The translations under genes and the position numbers were made by a program. From NCBI GenBank assembly GCA_910577785.1, contig CAJTNT010000001.1, positions 62,001 to 126,000 on the forward strand: 64,000 bases of DNA. The letters are read 5' to 3'. Position 1 is the first letter of the stretch; every line of letters starts with the position of its first letter. This document shows positions 1-9,012 of the stretch, piece by piece. The notes below the pieces were generated by a model. That model ran no database searches. It saw only the letters and a list, made by a program, of their open reading frames with translations, and had not been told where the DNA came from. This DNA is from an uncultured Lachnospiraceae bacterium. Lineage in GTDB: Bacteria > Bacillota > Clostridia > Lachnospirales > Lachnospiraceae.

Positions 1-547
1 TCAGCAGGGAGGAAAAAGCCAAAAACAGCAGCGGCTTCTTCGAATCCCCCAAAGCATTGAAGATTGCGGAAAACGCATTGTACAAGAACAGGAAGACAAA
101 GCCCAAAAAATAAATCTGCATATATTCCGCCGCATCCGCAAAAATATTTTCCGGCGTCCCCATCAGATGCATAATCGGCTGATTGATGGCAACTCCCAAC
201 ACACTAAGAAAAATGCTGAATCCCAGAACAGACAGCAGCGCTGTGGAAATTGCCGTCTTCATCTTCTCCAGCTGCCCTGCGCCAAAGAGCTGGGAAATAA
301 CCACAGAACAGCCAATGCCTGTCCCTATGGCTACCATGACAAACAGCATGGTAATGGCCGTAGACGCGCCCACTGCCGCCAAGGCGTCCTCCCCGACGAC
401 ATTCCCTACAATTATAGAGTCTATAATATTATAAAACTGCTGGAACAAGTTCCCCGCCACCATAGGCAATGCAAACCCAATCAAGGGCTTTGTGGGATTC
501 CCCTCTACCATGCTTCCTTTTATGGATCCTGATACTGATTTTGGCAT
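1..547 (-). CDS. MATE-family multidrug/Na+ efflux transporter, C-terminus cut by window edge
   Basis: The minus strand from the ATG at 547 reads MPKSVSGSIKGSMVEGNPTK and then hydrophobic segments typical of the MATE fold, including a stretch around FALPMVAGNLFQQFYNIID and GNVVGEDALAAVGAS, the usual first and second membrane helices of this family. An SD (AGGAGAGGG) lies six bases before the ATG. About 182 residues are visible of an expected 440-460, so the stop lies outside the window. MATE proteins expel cationic drugs or metabolites by H+ or Na+ antiport across the cytoplasmic membrane; the substrate cannot be read from sequence. A second MATE gene lies at 14900, but the two are too far apart to form a unit. 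Confidence 0.9.
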   Translation of the reverse strand, partial: MPKSVSGSIKGSMVEGNPTKPLIGFALPMVAGNLFQQFYNIIDSIIVGNVVGEDALAAVGASTAITMLFVMVAIGTGIGCSVVISQLFGAGQLEKMKTAISTALLSVLGFSIFLSVLGVAINQPIMHLMGTPENIFADAAEYMQIYFLGFVFLFLYNAFSAIFNALGDSKKPLLFLAFSSLL

Positions 548-810
548 AATTTTCCCTCTCCTATTCTTCCTTTGCTTCTTTATCTTCTTAAATATCCTAT
601 TATGTCTTTCATTTTTCCAATGCTTTCCTACTTTTTCTATTATTTCCTGCTGTCCCCCATTTTTCCAATGTTTTTCCATTTTCCCTGCGCTTCTCTATTT
701 TTTCATCCTACTATTTTACACTATTATAAGGAGTTTTTTACTAAAATTCAAGGTCAAGACACGTTCTGGATCGTGAAACTTAACCTTGGGATTCTAATGG
801 AAGGGCGCCG

Positions 811-953
811 TTACTATTCACGGCTCAGGAATACACTGTACTGCGCATTCCGTGAAAAAATGATTCAGGAGCGAGGTGCGATTTTTGCGTAGCAAAACTC
901 TAACTATCTCCCCAAATCGCTACTATGAGCGACCCCCAGGCCGTGAATAGTAA
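811..953. repeat. 143-bp element bounded by 14-bp inverted repeats
   Basis: TTACTATTCACGGC at 811-824 is matched exactly by its reverse complement GCCGTGAATAGTAA at 940-953. The interior holds smaller self-complementary parts around GCGATTTTTGC and AAATCGC. It carries no ORF. It could be a MITE-like insertion or a structured RNA; nothing in the window allows a choice. Confidence 0.5.
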
Positions 954-993
954 TGGGGAGCCATGGGATGGAACAAGAAGAATTTATTGGGTA

Positions 994-1022
994 TTGACAA
1001 AGAATTTATTACGCTATAAAAT
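994..1022 (+). promoter_or_regulatory. Sigma-A-type promoter of the BIG_2 surface protein
   Basis: TTGACA at 994-999 and TAAAAT at 1017-1022 are separated by 17 bases. A strong SD, AAGGAGGA, follows at about 1068, just before the ATG at 1083. Confidence 0.7.
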
Positions 1023-1082
1023 TAATACAAGAAAGCTGTATCCCAGCCTTCTAAAAAATAAAAATCTAAGGAGGAGTCAATT

Positions 1083-2252
1083 ATGACAGAAACCAAAAAA
1101 TTCCTTTGGAGAAAGCTTTTTGCGCTTATGTTAGCTCTATGCGTATGCTTTTCCACTATAGGGCCAAGCGTAATGGCTGCAGAAGATGATGAGTATTACG
1201 ATGATGAAGATTATGATGATGAAGATTATGATGATGAGGACTACGACGACGAACAGACTGAATGGGATGGCACGGAAGGCATTGTCCTTTCCGATGATGA
1301 ATTAATCCTTCCTGTCGGCGAAACAGAAGAACTTTTTGTGTATTATGACAATGAAGATGAAGACGAATATGAAGGCAAGGTAACATGGGAAAGCGATGAG
1401 CCCAGCGTTGCATCCGTTAAAAACGGCGTAGTAACTGCCAAAAAGTCTGGAGACGCTTCCATTACTGCTATTGTGACCATCCATGGCGAGGAATATGAAG
1501 CATATTGCGACATCACCGTGGCAAAGGTAACATTAGCCTCCAAGGAAATCTCCATAAATGCAGGACAGAGCGCCACATTAAAAATCAAGAGCCGCTACCC
1601 AGAAGACGACCGCGTAGATGACTGGGATATCAATGAAGGCGAAAAATTTATCAAACTCAGCCAGAAAAAGAACGGCTCCGTTGTTATCTCCGGCAAAAAG
1701 AAAGGAACCGCTAAGGTCGTCGTATATATGGAGAGCGGCGCAGAAGCTACCTGCATCGTCAAAGTGAAAGCTGCAGTACCTACCAAAACCCTTTCCTTCG
1801 CCAAGAAAAACATTTCTATGGCCAAGGGCAGCAAGGCAGCGCTCAAGGTTACCCGTACGCCTGGGAACGCAACCGACACCATCAAATGGACTTCCTCCAA
1901 GAAGAAGGTTGCCACCGTTGACGCCAAAGGAACCGTTACCGCTAAGGGCGTTGGAAAAACAGTTATTACAGCCAAGGCTGCCAACAAAAAGGCTACCTGC
2001 ACCATTACCGTAACAGCTCCTGCAAAGCTGACCTTAAAGAACACAAACGCAACGATTAAAGTCCGTAAATCCGCCAACATCAAAGTGAAGTCCGGCTCGA
2101 AAAAAGGCCTCACTTATAAGAGCAGCAACAACAAGGTTGCCGTTGTCAACAAAAAGGGCAAAGTAACTGGCATGAAGCCCGGCAAAGCAAAAATCATTGT
2201 TACTGCCAAGAACGGCGCCAAAGCTGTCTTTACGGTAAAAGTTGTCAAATAG
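1083..2252 (+). CDS. Secreted protein with acidic repeat and four bacterial Ig-like (BIG_2) domains
   Basis: The 389-residue product starts with a classic signal peptide: basic MTETKKFLWRK, a hydrophobic core LFALMLALCVCFSTIG and a cleavage region near VMAAE. Directly after it comes a tandem acidic run (YDDED units, residues about 39-57) encoded by 15-bp repeats. The rest is four BIG_2-type modules at about residues 66-145, 148-228, 230-310 and 312-389, each showing the family pattern W.S...VA.V..G.VTA...G...I or a degenerate form of it. The last two modules are very lysine-rich. There is no LPXTG motif or other obvious anchor, so it is probably released or held by charge. BIG_2 domains are known from adhesins and surface enzymes; a specific function cannot be assigned. 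It has its own promoter and terminator and is monocistronic. Confidence 0.8.
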   Translation: MTETKKFLWRKLFALMLALCVCFSTIGPSVMAAEDDEYYDDEDYDDEDYDDEDYDDEQTEWDGTEGIVLSDDELILPVGETEELFVYYDNEDEDEYEGKVTWESDEPSVASVKNGVVTAKKSGDASITAIVTIHGEEYEAYCDITVAKVTLASKEISINAGQSATLKIKSRYPEDDRVDDWDINEGEKFIKLSQKKNGSVVISGKKKGTAKVVVYMESGAEATCIVKVKAAVPTKTLSFAKKNISMAKGSKAALKVTRTPGNATDTIKWTSSKKKVATVDAKGTVTAKGVGKTVITAKAANKKATCTITVTAPAKLTLKNTNATIKVRKSANIKVKSGSKKGLTYKSSNNKVAVVNKKGKVTGMKPGKAKIIVTAKNGAKAVFTVKVVK

Positions 2253-2364
2253 GCGGCTATCTAACCACAAAACCGTTACGTTAGGATAAATAACGGTAAG
2301 CATGAAACCGCTGAACCGTTACATTTAACATATCCCTTCCGCAGAGAGTAAGAATGGATTACCA

Positions 2365-2410
2365 GGCTGCCGCAGAAAGCAAAGGAAGCTTCATGCGGCA
2401 GCCTTTTTTT
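2365..2410 (+). terminator. Rho-independent terminator after the BIG_2 gene
   Basis: GGCTGCCGCA at 2365-2374 pairs with TGCGGCAGCC at 2394-2403 and is followed by seven T residues. The hairpin overlaps the far-upstream TTG that could open the next reading frame, which argues for the later ATG at 2457 as the true start of that gene. Confidence 0.85.
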
Positions 2411-2456
2411 GCCGATAAACAAAAAAACAGCAAAAGGAAAGGAATGCATATTTTTT

Positions 2457-3986
2457 ATGAAACCAGAGAGAATATCGTTTGCCCATTCCCTGCAGCAGAC
2501 CCTGGCCTGGGCTTACCTGCTGGCAATGCTGGGGGGCTTCCCCTTTTATTTCCAGAACAATTACATCAACATCGTAGCTTCGAAGAAAAGCTTTTTCCAG
2601 GCTGCCACCCTATCCTTCCTTGTGCCCGCAGCTCTATTGGGCATCTGTTCCTGGGCGGCAGCCAGACGCAAATATCCCTGCCGCCCCGCCGCATGGAGCG
2701 CCGCCGACCTGTCCGCCCTGGCCTTTATGGCAGTCGTGGCCATTTCCTGTTTTCTCAGCCCGGAAGGAGCGGAAGCCTTTTGGGGAGACAAGGGCCGGCA
2801 GATGGGCGGGCTCTTCCTGCTTCTGTGCGCAGGGGCTTATTGGGGCGTTTCCAGATGCTATGAACACAGAGAATGGGTATGCGGGCTCTTCCTCTTCTCG
2901 GCATCCATCCTCTGGCTTATCATGGCCTGCAATTTCTGGGGCTGGGATCTCCTAGGCATGCATTCCAACCTGAAGAAAAGCCAGATTCCCCACTTTTTGG
3001 GCACCCTTGGCAACCAGAATATCAACGCCAGCTACAGCGGCGTCCTTGTTTCCCTGATGCTCGCCTTCTACTATGCCAGCGAACAGACACTCCACCGCTT
3101 CTGCTTTGGCGGCATTTCCGTCCTCGGCATTTATGCCTGTTACTGCAGCTCCAGCGACAGCTGGCTCCTGGCCGCCGGGGGGGCGCTGCTGCTGTTGCTG
3201 GCATTGTCCATGGGAGATGCCGCGCAGATGCTAAAATGGCTGAAATGCTGTATGGCCTTTGCCTGCGGCAGCCTTGCCATGGGCATCACGGTATCGCTTG
3301 CCAGAACCCTCCATTGGGACAGCCGCTTCATCCAGCGTTTCTGCAGACAGACGCTCCTTTCCTCCCTAAGCAGCCTCCCATTATCAGCAACGGCGCTCGC
3401 CCTTTTGCTGCTGCTCTACCTGTGCATCCACAGAAAAGGCGGCGCCGGCAGGCTCATGGCCTGGCTCAAAAAATACGGCAATCCGCTGCTGGCTGCCGGC
3501 ATCCTAGTCGGCATCCTGGCCATCGGCATATCTATCTTCCCCTTGGAGGACAGCTTTGGCACCAACCGCGGCTATATCTGGAAACGTACCCTCCGCAATT
3601 TCAGGGAACTCCCCTTCTGGCAGAAGCTGTTTGGCTACGGCCCCAATTGTTTCTATCAGTCACTCCAGGCGCGTTTTGGCGCAGAAATGCGGGAATTGTT
3701 TGACAGCCCCTTTTTAGACGCCCACAATGAAGCCCTGCAAATCCTCAGCATCACGGGAATCCTTGGCCTGGCGTCATACCTAGGCATGCAGCTTTGCCTG
3801 CTGTCCGCCTGCCTGCGCAGGCGCCGGCAGGAAGGGATTTTCCTGGCCGGGTGCGTGGGCATCACTGCCTACCTGCTGCAGGGGCTGGTCAACAACCCTT
3901 CCATCTTCACGCTCCCGCCCTTTTTCATCTTCTTAGGCATGGTAGAAAACCGGCTGCGAAAAGCAAAATCGGAACATCCGTCCTAG
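2457..3986 (+). CDS. O-antigen ligase/Wzy polymerase-like polytopic membrane protein
   Basis: The roughly 509-residue protein is almost entirely hydrophobic with about 11-12 predicted membrane spans. The C-terminal third carries the motif DAHNEALQILSITGILGLA, which resembles the conserved loop region of the Wzy_C (O-antigen ligase/polymerase) superfamily. Members join or polymerise undecaprenyl-linked glycans on the outer face of the membrane. In a Gram-positive host the likely substrate is a capsular or teichoic-acid-like glycan, which is inference. The reading frame is open from a TTG at 2409, but that lies in the preceding terminator; the ATG at 2457 follows AGGAAAGGA at 2435-2443 with a rather long 13-base spacing. 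No glycan genes flank it, so it appears to be an isolated gene. GC content is higher than in its neighbours. Confidence 0.7.
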   Translation: MKPERISFAHSLQQTLAWAYLLAMLGGFPFYFQNNYINIVASKKSFFQAATLSFLVPAALLGICSWAAARRKYPCRPAAWSAADLSALAFMAVVAISCFLSPEGAEAFWGDKGRQMGGLFLLLCAGAYWGVSRCYEHREWVCGLFLFSASILWLIMACNFWGWDLLGMHSNLKKSQIPHFLGTLGNQNINASYSGVLVSLMLAFYYASEQTLHRFCFGGISVLGIYACYCSSSDSWLLAAGGALLLLLALSMGDAAQMLKWLKCCMAFACGSLAMGITVSLARTLHWDSRFIQRFCRQTLLSSLSSLPLSATALALLLLLYLCIHRKGGAGRLMAWLKKYGNPLLAAGILVGILAIGISIFPLEDSFGTNRGYIWKRTLRNFRELPFWQKLFGYGPNCFYQSLQARFGAEMRELFDSPFLDAHNEALQILSITGILGLASYLGMQLCLLSACLRRRRQEGIFLAGCVGITAYLLQGLVNNPSIFTLPPFFIFLGMVENRLRKAKSEHPS

Positions 3987-4127
3987 ACGCAAGGCAATGC
4001 TGGCAACAGCGCAGCAAAAGGGAATTTGGGCAAGCCCAACTGCCAATCACTTAATATTCGCTGTACTAGTTTATAAACTTTTAATAAATACGCAACCCCT
4101 TTATTTTACAGGGTTTGCGCCCTTTTG

Positions 4128-4154
4128 TTAGCACTCTTTAAAAAAGAGTGCTAA
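4128..4154 (+). promoter_or_regulatory. CIRCE operator (HrcA-binding site) of htpG
   Basis: TTAGCACTC at 4128-4136 and GAGTGCTAA at 4146-4154 form the perfect 9-9-9 CIRCE consensus, the binding site of the heat-shock repressor HrcA. It sits seven bases upstream of the -35 box rather than between promoter and start codon, as is usual. Confidence 0.95.
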
Positions 4155-4161
4155 TTTCCTC

Positions 4162-4190
4162 TTGACTTTTGAAAAAAGTGGGATTACAAT
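4162..4190 (+). promoter_or_regulatory. Sigma-A promoter of htpG
   Basis: TTGACT at 4162-4167 and TACAAT at 4185-4190 with 17-base spacing. The transcript would start near 4197 and give a leader of about 60 bases before the ATG at 4256. Confidence 0.85.
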
Positions 4191-4255
4191 CTTCTATAGT
4201 AAAAAGGCAGAAAGCTAGGAAACTTAAAATACGAAATCAAAGGAGTGTATTGACG

Positions 4256-6304
4256 ATGAGCAAGAAACATGGCAACCTTTCCATTAACAGCGAGAATATT
4301 TTCCCCATTATCAAAAAATGGTTGTATTCAGACCACGACATTTTCTACCGGGAACTGGTTTCGAACGGCTGCGACGCCATTACCAAACTGAAGAAGCTGG
4401 ATCTGATGGGGGAATACGGGCTTCCCGAAGATTATGAGCCAAAGATCCAGATCCTGGTGAACCCGGAAGAGAAGACACTGAAGTTCATTGACAACGGCCT
4501 GGGCATGACGGCCGAGGAAGTAGAGGAATACATCAACCAGATTGCATTCTCCGGCGCCACGGATTTCCTGGAAAAATATAAGGACAAGGCCAGCGAGGAA
4601 CAGATTATCGGGCATTTCGGCCTCGGCTTCTATTCTGCCTTTATGGTGGCGGATGAGGTACACATTGACTCCCTCTCCTACAAGGAAGGCGCCACGGCTG
4701 TCCACTGGTCCTGCGACGGCGGCACGGAATTTGACATGGCGGACGGCTCCCGGACAGAGGTAGGCACGGAGATTACCCTGTTCTTAAACGAGGACTGCGT
4801 AGAGTTCTCCAACGAATACCGTGCGCGGGAGGTTCTTGAGAAATACTGTTCCTTCATGCCGATCCCGATCTTCCTGGCCAAGGAAAATGCCGAGACAGAA
4901 TATGAGACGATCCCTGCAGAAGAAGTGACAGAGAAAGACACTGTCGTAGAGACCATTATCGAAGAGCCTAAATTTGAGGAAAAGGAAAAGGAAGACGGCA
5001 CCAAGGAGCAGGTGGAGGTTTCCCCGCGCAAGGAGAAGGCCAAAATTGTCAAGCGCCCCGTTGCCCTCAACGATACCACCCCACTGTGGGGCAAGCACCC
5101 GAACGACTGCACCGACGAGGAGTACAAGTCCTTCTACCGCAAGGTATTCCAGGATTACAAGGAGCCGTTATTCTGGATCCACTTAAATATGGACTACCCC
5201 TTTAACCTGAAGGGCATCCTCTACTTCCCGAAAATCAATACCGAATACGATTCCATTGAAGGAACCATCAAGCTCTACAACAACCAGGTATTTATCGCCG
5301 ACAACATCAAAGAAGTCATCCCAGAGTTCCTGATGCTGTTAAAAGGCGTGATTGACTGCCCAGATCTTCCGCTGAACGTATCCCGCAGCGCACTGCAGAA
5401 TGACGGCTTTGTGCAGAAGATTTCCGACTACATCACCAAGAAAGTCGCCGACAAGCTGACCGGCATGTGCAAGACAGACAAGGAGTCTTATGAGAAATAC
5501 TGGGACGACATCAGCCCCTTCATCAAGTTCGGCTGCTTAAAAGATGAAAAATTCTGCGACAAGATGAACGACTACATCCTGTTTAAGAACCTTGCGGACA
5601 AATACCTGACCCTCCCAGAATGCCTGCATGTGGAAGAGGACAAAAAAGAGGCCGATTCTTCCAGTGAGCCAGCAGACGGAGAGGCTGACGAAGAAAAAGA
5701 CACCCGCAAACCCATATATTATGTCACAGACCGCCAGCAGCAGGGACAGTATATTAAAATGTTCCAGGAGCAGGGCATGGATGCGGTTATCTTAGACCAT
5801 AACATTGACACTTCCTTCATTACCCAGCTGGAGCGCCGGAATGAGAAGATTAAATTTGTCCGCATTGACGCAGACCTGACAGAATCCCTCAAGGAAGACG
5901 TCTCCGAAGAAGAGCTGAAGGAAGCCAAAGAATCCCTGACAGATACTTTCCGCAAGGCTCTCGGTGACGAACACCTGAACGTATCTGTAGAAAAACTGAA
6001 GAATGCAGATATTTCCTCTGTCATTACCCTCTCCGAAGAAGGCCGCCGGATGCAGGATATGATGAAAATGTATGGCATGGCCGGCATGAACCCCTCCATG
6101 TTCGGAGGCGACAGGACTCTGGTGCTGAATGCCAACCATACGCTGGTGCAGTATATCTTAAACAACAAGGACTCTGAGCATGTTCCCATGTTCTGCGAAC
6201 AGCTCTATGACCTGGCCATGCTGAGCAACTGCCCTCTGGAGCCGGATGCCATGGGCAAATTCGTTGCCCGCAGCAACCAGATTATGATGCTTTTAGCAAA
6301 ATAA
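4256..6304 (+). CDS. htpG: Molecular chaperone HtpG (Hsp90 family)
   Basis: The product is an ATP-dependent cytosolic chaperone of the Hsp90/GHKL class. The start ATG at 4256 follows AAAGGAGTG; an earlier in-frame start at 4169 lies inside the promoter. The N-terminal ATP lid region shows the expected motifs: RELVSNGCDAITK (ATP-binding Asn and Asp), IDNGLGMT, and IGHFGLGFYSAFMVAD. The middle domain includes NVSRSALQ, a conserved Hsp90 segment with the catalytic-loop Arg. At 682 residues it is longer than the E. coli protein (624). The extra length is a charged insert at about residues 220-265 (EEPKFEEKEKEDG) and an acidic linker near residue 460 (SSSEPADGEADEEKD), a layout known from clostridial HtpG. 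The perfect CIRCE upstream predicts HrcA control. Confidence 0.97.
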   Translation: MSKKHGNLSINSENIFPIIKKWLYSDHDIFYRELVSNGCDAITKLKKLDLMGEYGLPEDYEPKIQILVNPEEKTLKFIDNGLGMTAEEVEEYINQIAFSGATDFLEKYKDKASEEQIIGHFGLGFYSAFMVADEVHIDSLSYKEGATAVHWSCDGGTEFDMADGSRTEVGTEITLFLNEDCVEFSNEYRAREVLEKYCSFMPIPIFLAKENAETEYETIPAEEVTEKDTVVETIIEEPKFEEKEKEDGTKEQVEVSPRKEKAKIVKRPVALNDTTPLWGKHPNDCTDEEYKSFYRKVFQDYKEPLFWIHLNMDYPFNLKGILYFPKINTEYDSIEGTIKLYNNQVFIADNIKEVIPEFLMLLKGVIDCPDLPLNVSRSALQNDGFVQKISDYITKKVADKLTGMCKTDKESYEKYWDDISPFIKFGCLKDEKFCDKMNDYILFKNLADKYLTLPECLHVEEDKKEADSSSEPADGEADEEKDTRKPIYYVTDRQQQGQYIKMFQEQGMDAVILDHNIDTSFITQLERRNEKIKFVRIDADLTESLKEDVSEEELKEAKESLTDTFRKALGDEHLNVSVEKLKNADISSVITLSEEGRRMQDMMKMYGMAGMNPSMFGGDRTLVLNANHTLVQYILNNKDSEHVPMFCEQLYDLAMLSNCPLEPDAMGKFVARSNQIMMLLAK

Positions 6305-6327
6305 GGGACTGCACAAGAACTACAAAA

Positions 6328-6364
6328 GGAACCATCCCTGGGATTTCACCTCCAGGATGGTTCC
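6328..6364 (+). terminator. Terminator hairpin after htpG
   Basis: GGAACCATCCCTGG at 6328-6341 pairs with CCAGGATGGTTCC at 6352-6364 with a one-base bulge and is followed by TTCCTATTCTATT. The T tract is weak. Between it and 6502 lie two short similar segments sharing ACAGGGCATCCACT (about 6423 and 6484) but no gene. Confidence 0.65.
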
Positions 6365-6501
6365 TTCCTATTCTATTATCTGTCTTATCTATTCCTCTAA
6401 TTGGGCAATCCATCCCTTGTAACAGGGCATCCACTTCCTCTACCTGTTCACGAATGCTCATTTTAAAAATCCACCCCCTGAAACAGGGCATCCACTACAG
6501 C

Positions 6502-7491
6502 TTACCAGCTGCAGTATTTCTCATATACATCAAAAAAACTGTCTGTCGCCACTTCCGGCCTTACCTCTATCTTCACCTCGTCCCAGACATTCTTGTAAAA
6601 CTCAGACGGCAGCGTATCCAAATAATTCTGGTACACATCATCAAACGCTTCCTTCCTGCGCTTCTCTAGGATAACAGACTTATTGATATCCGTCTTTTCC
6701 TGGTTAAAGTGGTTGATGCACTTGATAAAATAATACCCTTTTTCTGTTTCAATCCGCCCACTGATTTCATCATTTTCCATAGAAAACGCCTCTTCCTCTA
6801 CTTCAGGGGGCACGTCCGCCCGCCCGAAGGTAACCTCTGTCTCCGAAGACTCATTGTAGGCGCTGGCAACGGACAGGAAATCCGCGCCTTCTTCCAGGCT
6901 CAGCTCCACTTCCTCTGCCCTTTCTTCCTCAGATACCACAATCTGCTGCGCTTCCATAATCCGCGCCTCATCATCGCTGACCTCGCCGTCCACATCTTCC
7001 GTCAGATTGGTATACAGCTTATTGGCCAGCCCATACCGCTGGTAAAGGATTTCAATATCGCCTTCCTTCACGCCCATATACTCTTTCTCTGCCTCATTCA
7101 GAGAACGGTAATACTCTTCTGCGGCCGCCTTCACTTTCTTCTTTTCCTCCTCGGTCAGTGAAATCCCCTTTTCCTCTGCCAGAAAATCCATCGCCATGAT
7201 CTGCGCCAGCCTGGAGATGGTAAGCCCCTTGATATAAGTCTCCAAATCATCCCCCCCAAAGGAATGGCTCCATAAGTCAATCCCATACATGGTCGCATAC
7301 ATATTCTGGTAATTCGTCAGCACAACCTTCGCTTCCGGGAGCGTACAGGCCTGATCCTTAATCTTGAACACCTCGCTGATGCCAAGCCCTGCATTTACAA
7401 ACTCCTGCGCTTCATTTAAGCTGCAGCCTCCCAGACAGAGGCAAAGAGACAGGCACGCTGCCGCAATCCCGTGTTTGATTTTTCTTTTCAT
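6502..7491 (-). CDS. PrsA/PpiC-type peptidyl-prolyl isomerase lipoprotein
   Basis: The 329-residue protein begins with a lipoprotein signal: MKRKIKHGIAAACLSLCLCLGGC, with the lipobox LGGC placing the lipidated Cys near residue 23. A helical SurA-N/PrsA-like region follows (about 45-165, with EEKGISLTEEEKKKVKAA), then a parvulin-like rotamase segment at about 185-265 (EEGADFLSVASAYNESS, GRADVPPEVEEEAF, ETEKGYYFIKCI). PrsA-type foldases sit on the outer face of the membrane and help exported proteins fold. Here the rotamase domain looks somewhat degenerate: the usual QGGDLGxF-type segment is reduced to TEVTFGRADV, so isomerase activity is uncertain. It is the last gene of the minus-strand cluster that starts at addA. 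Confidence 0.8.
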   Translation of the reverse strand: MKRKIKHGIAAACLSLCLCLGGCSLNEAQEFVNAGLGISEVFKIKDQACTLPEAKVVLTNYQNMYATMYGIDLWSHSFGGDDLETYIKGLTISRLAQIMAMDFLAEEKGISLTEEEKKKVKAAAEEYYRSLNEAEKEYMGVKEGDIEILYQRYGLANKLYTNLTEDVDGEVSDDEARIMEAQQIVVSEEERAEEVELSLEEGADFLSVASAYNESSETEVTFGRADVPPEVEEEAFSMENDEISGRIETEKGYYFIKCINHFNQEKTDINKSVILEKRRKEAFDDVYQNYLDTLPSEFYKNVWDEVKIEVRPEVATDSFFDVYEKYCSW

Positions 7492-7588
7492 CTGTGTCTC
7501 ACCTATCTGCTCTGTATTTTCATAAACCGTAACGTATTATCCTCGCGCCCTGCGCTTTTCCTACCCTTTCTTTGGACGGAGCCCTGGC

Positions 7589-8986
7589 TTACTTCATGCT
7601 GCGCAAAATGCTGCGCGCCACGCTCAGCCCATTTGCAGACGCCTGCTGCAGCCCTCTTGTAGCGGACGCGCCGTCCCCAATGGCACGCAGCCCGGGGATA
7701 TTTGTCTCAAAATCCCTGTTCACCACTACCTTATTGGAATAGAATTTAACCTCTACCCCATAGAGCAGCGTCTCATCGCTGGCAATCCCGGGCGTCACTT
7801 TATCCAACGCAAATATCATTTCTTCTATATCCACCATAATCCGATGCGGGAACACCAACGACAGGTCGCCCGACACGGCATCCTTCAGGGTAGGGATTAG
7901 GTTATTCCTGCACAGCCGTTCCTCCGTAGTACGCCTGCCCCGGCGGAAATCCCCAAAGGTCTGCACGAGGATCCTGCCGTCGCACAGCATATTGGACAGC
8001 TGGGCAATCTGCTTGCCGTATGCAATCGGCGTCTTAAATGGCTTGGTGAAATTCTTGGATACCAGCAGGGCAAAATTTGTGTTGCTGGTCTTTAATTCCG
8101 TGGATTTGTATGCATGGCCGTTGACAACGGCCAGGCCGTCATCATAGTATTCCGTAGCCACCTCCCCGGAAGGGTTGGTACAGAAGGTCCGCACCTTATC
8201 GTCAAAAGTCGGCGTATGGTACACCAGCTTCGCCTCATAGAGGTTCTTGTTTAAAAATTCCATTACCTCGTCCCGCACCTCTACCCGTACGCCGATATCT
8301 ACCGTCCCTACCTTCGTCTCAATCCCATGCTCCTGGCATACATGGCTGAACCAGTCCGCGCCTTCGCGGCCAATCGCACAGACAATCTCCTTTCCCCGGA
8401 AAACTTCTCCCGTATCCGTTACAACGCCCATTGCCCTGCTCTCTTCCACGAGGATATTTTCCACCATCGTACGGAACTTCATCTCTACGCCCAGCCCCAG
8501 CAGGTGTTCCTGCAGGCGCATGTAGATCTTATAGCCTTCTTCCGTACCCAAATGGCGGATGGGGCATTCCACCAGCTTTAAGTTGGCATTGATGGCCTTG
8601 CGGCGGATTTCACGGATTTCTTTTTCCTTCCCCACGCCATAGACGCTGCGGTCTGCACCAAATTTCAAATAGATCTCATCGGATTCCTGCATCAGGGCCG
8701 ATGCCGCTTCATAGCCTAAGATTTCCGGCAGGCTGCCGCCCACATCCGGGGACAGGGACAGCTTCCCGTCCGAAAACGCGCCCGCGCCTGCGAACCCCGT
8801 AGTAATCGAACAGGGCTGGCAGCCTACGCAGACCTTTGTCTTACGCTTGGGGCATTGCCGCTCTTCGATCCTCCGTCCTTTCTCTATCATTAAAATACGG
8901 ATGCCTGGCCTCTGGTGCATCAGCTCATACGCGCAGAAAATACCAGAAGGGCCGGCGCCCACAATAATCACGTCATAGTTACTCAT
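7589..8986 (-). CDS. FAD-dependent dehydrogenase/oxidoreductase (COG2509-like)
   Basis: The 465-residue protein opens with the dinucleotide-binding motif VIIVGAGPSGIFCAYEL (GxGxxG) and ends with the second FAD contact, IPGLRAIGDGASATRGLQQA. Between them is a four-cysteine cluster, CPKRKTKVCVGCQPC (about residues 49-63), followed by GFAGAGAFSDGKLSL, the signature of the uncharacterised COG2509 FAD-dependent dehydrogenases. The cysteines might bind an iron-sulfur cluster or Zn, which is inference. Substrate and partner are unknown. It is co-directional with and 26 bases downstream of the small gene at 9013-9282 and is probably co-transcribed with maf and addA. Confidence 0.85.
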   Translation of the reverse strand: MSNYDVIIVGAGPSGIFCAYELMHQRPGIRILMIEKGRRIEERQCPKRKTKVCVGCQPCSITTGFAGAGAFSDGKLSLSPDVGGSLPEILGYEAASALMQESDEIYLKFGADRSVYGVGKEKEIREIRRKAINANLKLVECPIRHLGTEEGYKIYMRLQEHLLGLGVEMKFRTMVENILVEESRAMGVVTDTGEVFRGKEIVCAIGREGADWFSHVCQEHGIETKVGTVDIGVRVEVRDEVMEFLNKNLYEAKLVYHTPTFDDKVRTFCTNPSGEVATEYYDDGLAVVNGHAYKSTELKTSNTNFALLVSKNFTKPFKTPIAYGKQIAQLSNMLCDGRILVQTFGDFRRGRRTTEERLCRNNLIPTLKDAVSGDLSLVFPHRIMVDIEEMIFALDKVTPGIASDETLLYGVEVKFYSNKVVVNRDFETNIPGLRAIGDGASATRGLQQASANGLSVARSILRSMK

Positions 8987-9012
8987 CGTTTCCTCCCATC
9001 CCAGCCTGCCAT

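Larger units (their letters stand above)
548..1082. other. Intergenic region between the MATE and BIG_2 genes
   Basis: I see no credible gene in these 535 bases. Short plus-strand ORFs here are T-rich and hydrophobic with no SD. The stretch from about 550 to 730 is pyrimidine-rich and looks like leader or upstream sequence of the MATE gene. From 811 to 953 there is an inverted-repeat element, and the promoter and SD of the BIG_2 gene occupy 994 to 1082. Confidence 0.6.

Noticed and set aside
2409..2456. TTG start at 2409 for the O-antigen-ligase-like gene
   Set aside because: It lies in the T tract of the preceding terminator; the ATG at 2457 is downstream of an SD.
6282..6491. 69-codon minus-strand ORF after htpG
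   Set aside because: Covers the terminator and has no SD or recognisable features.
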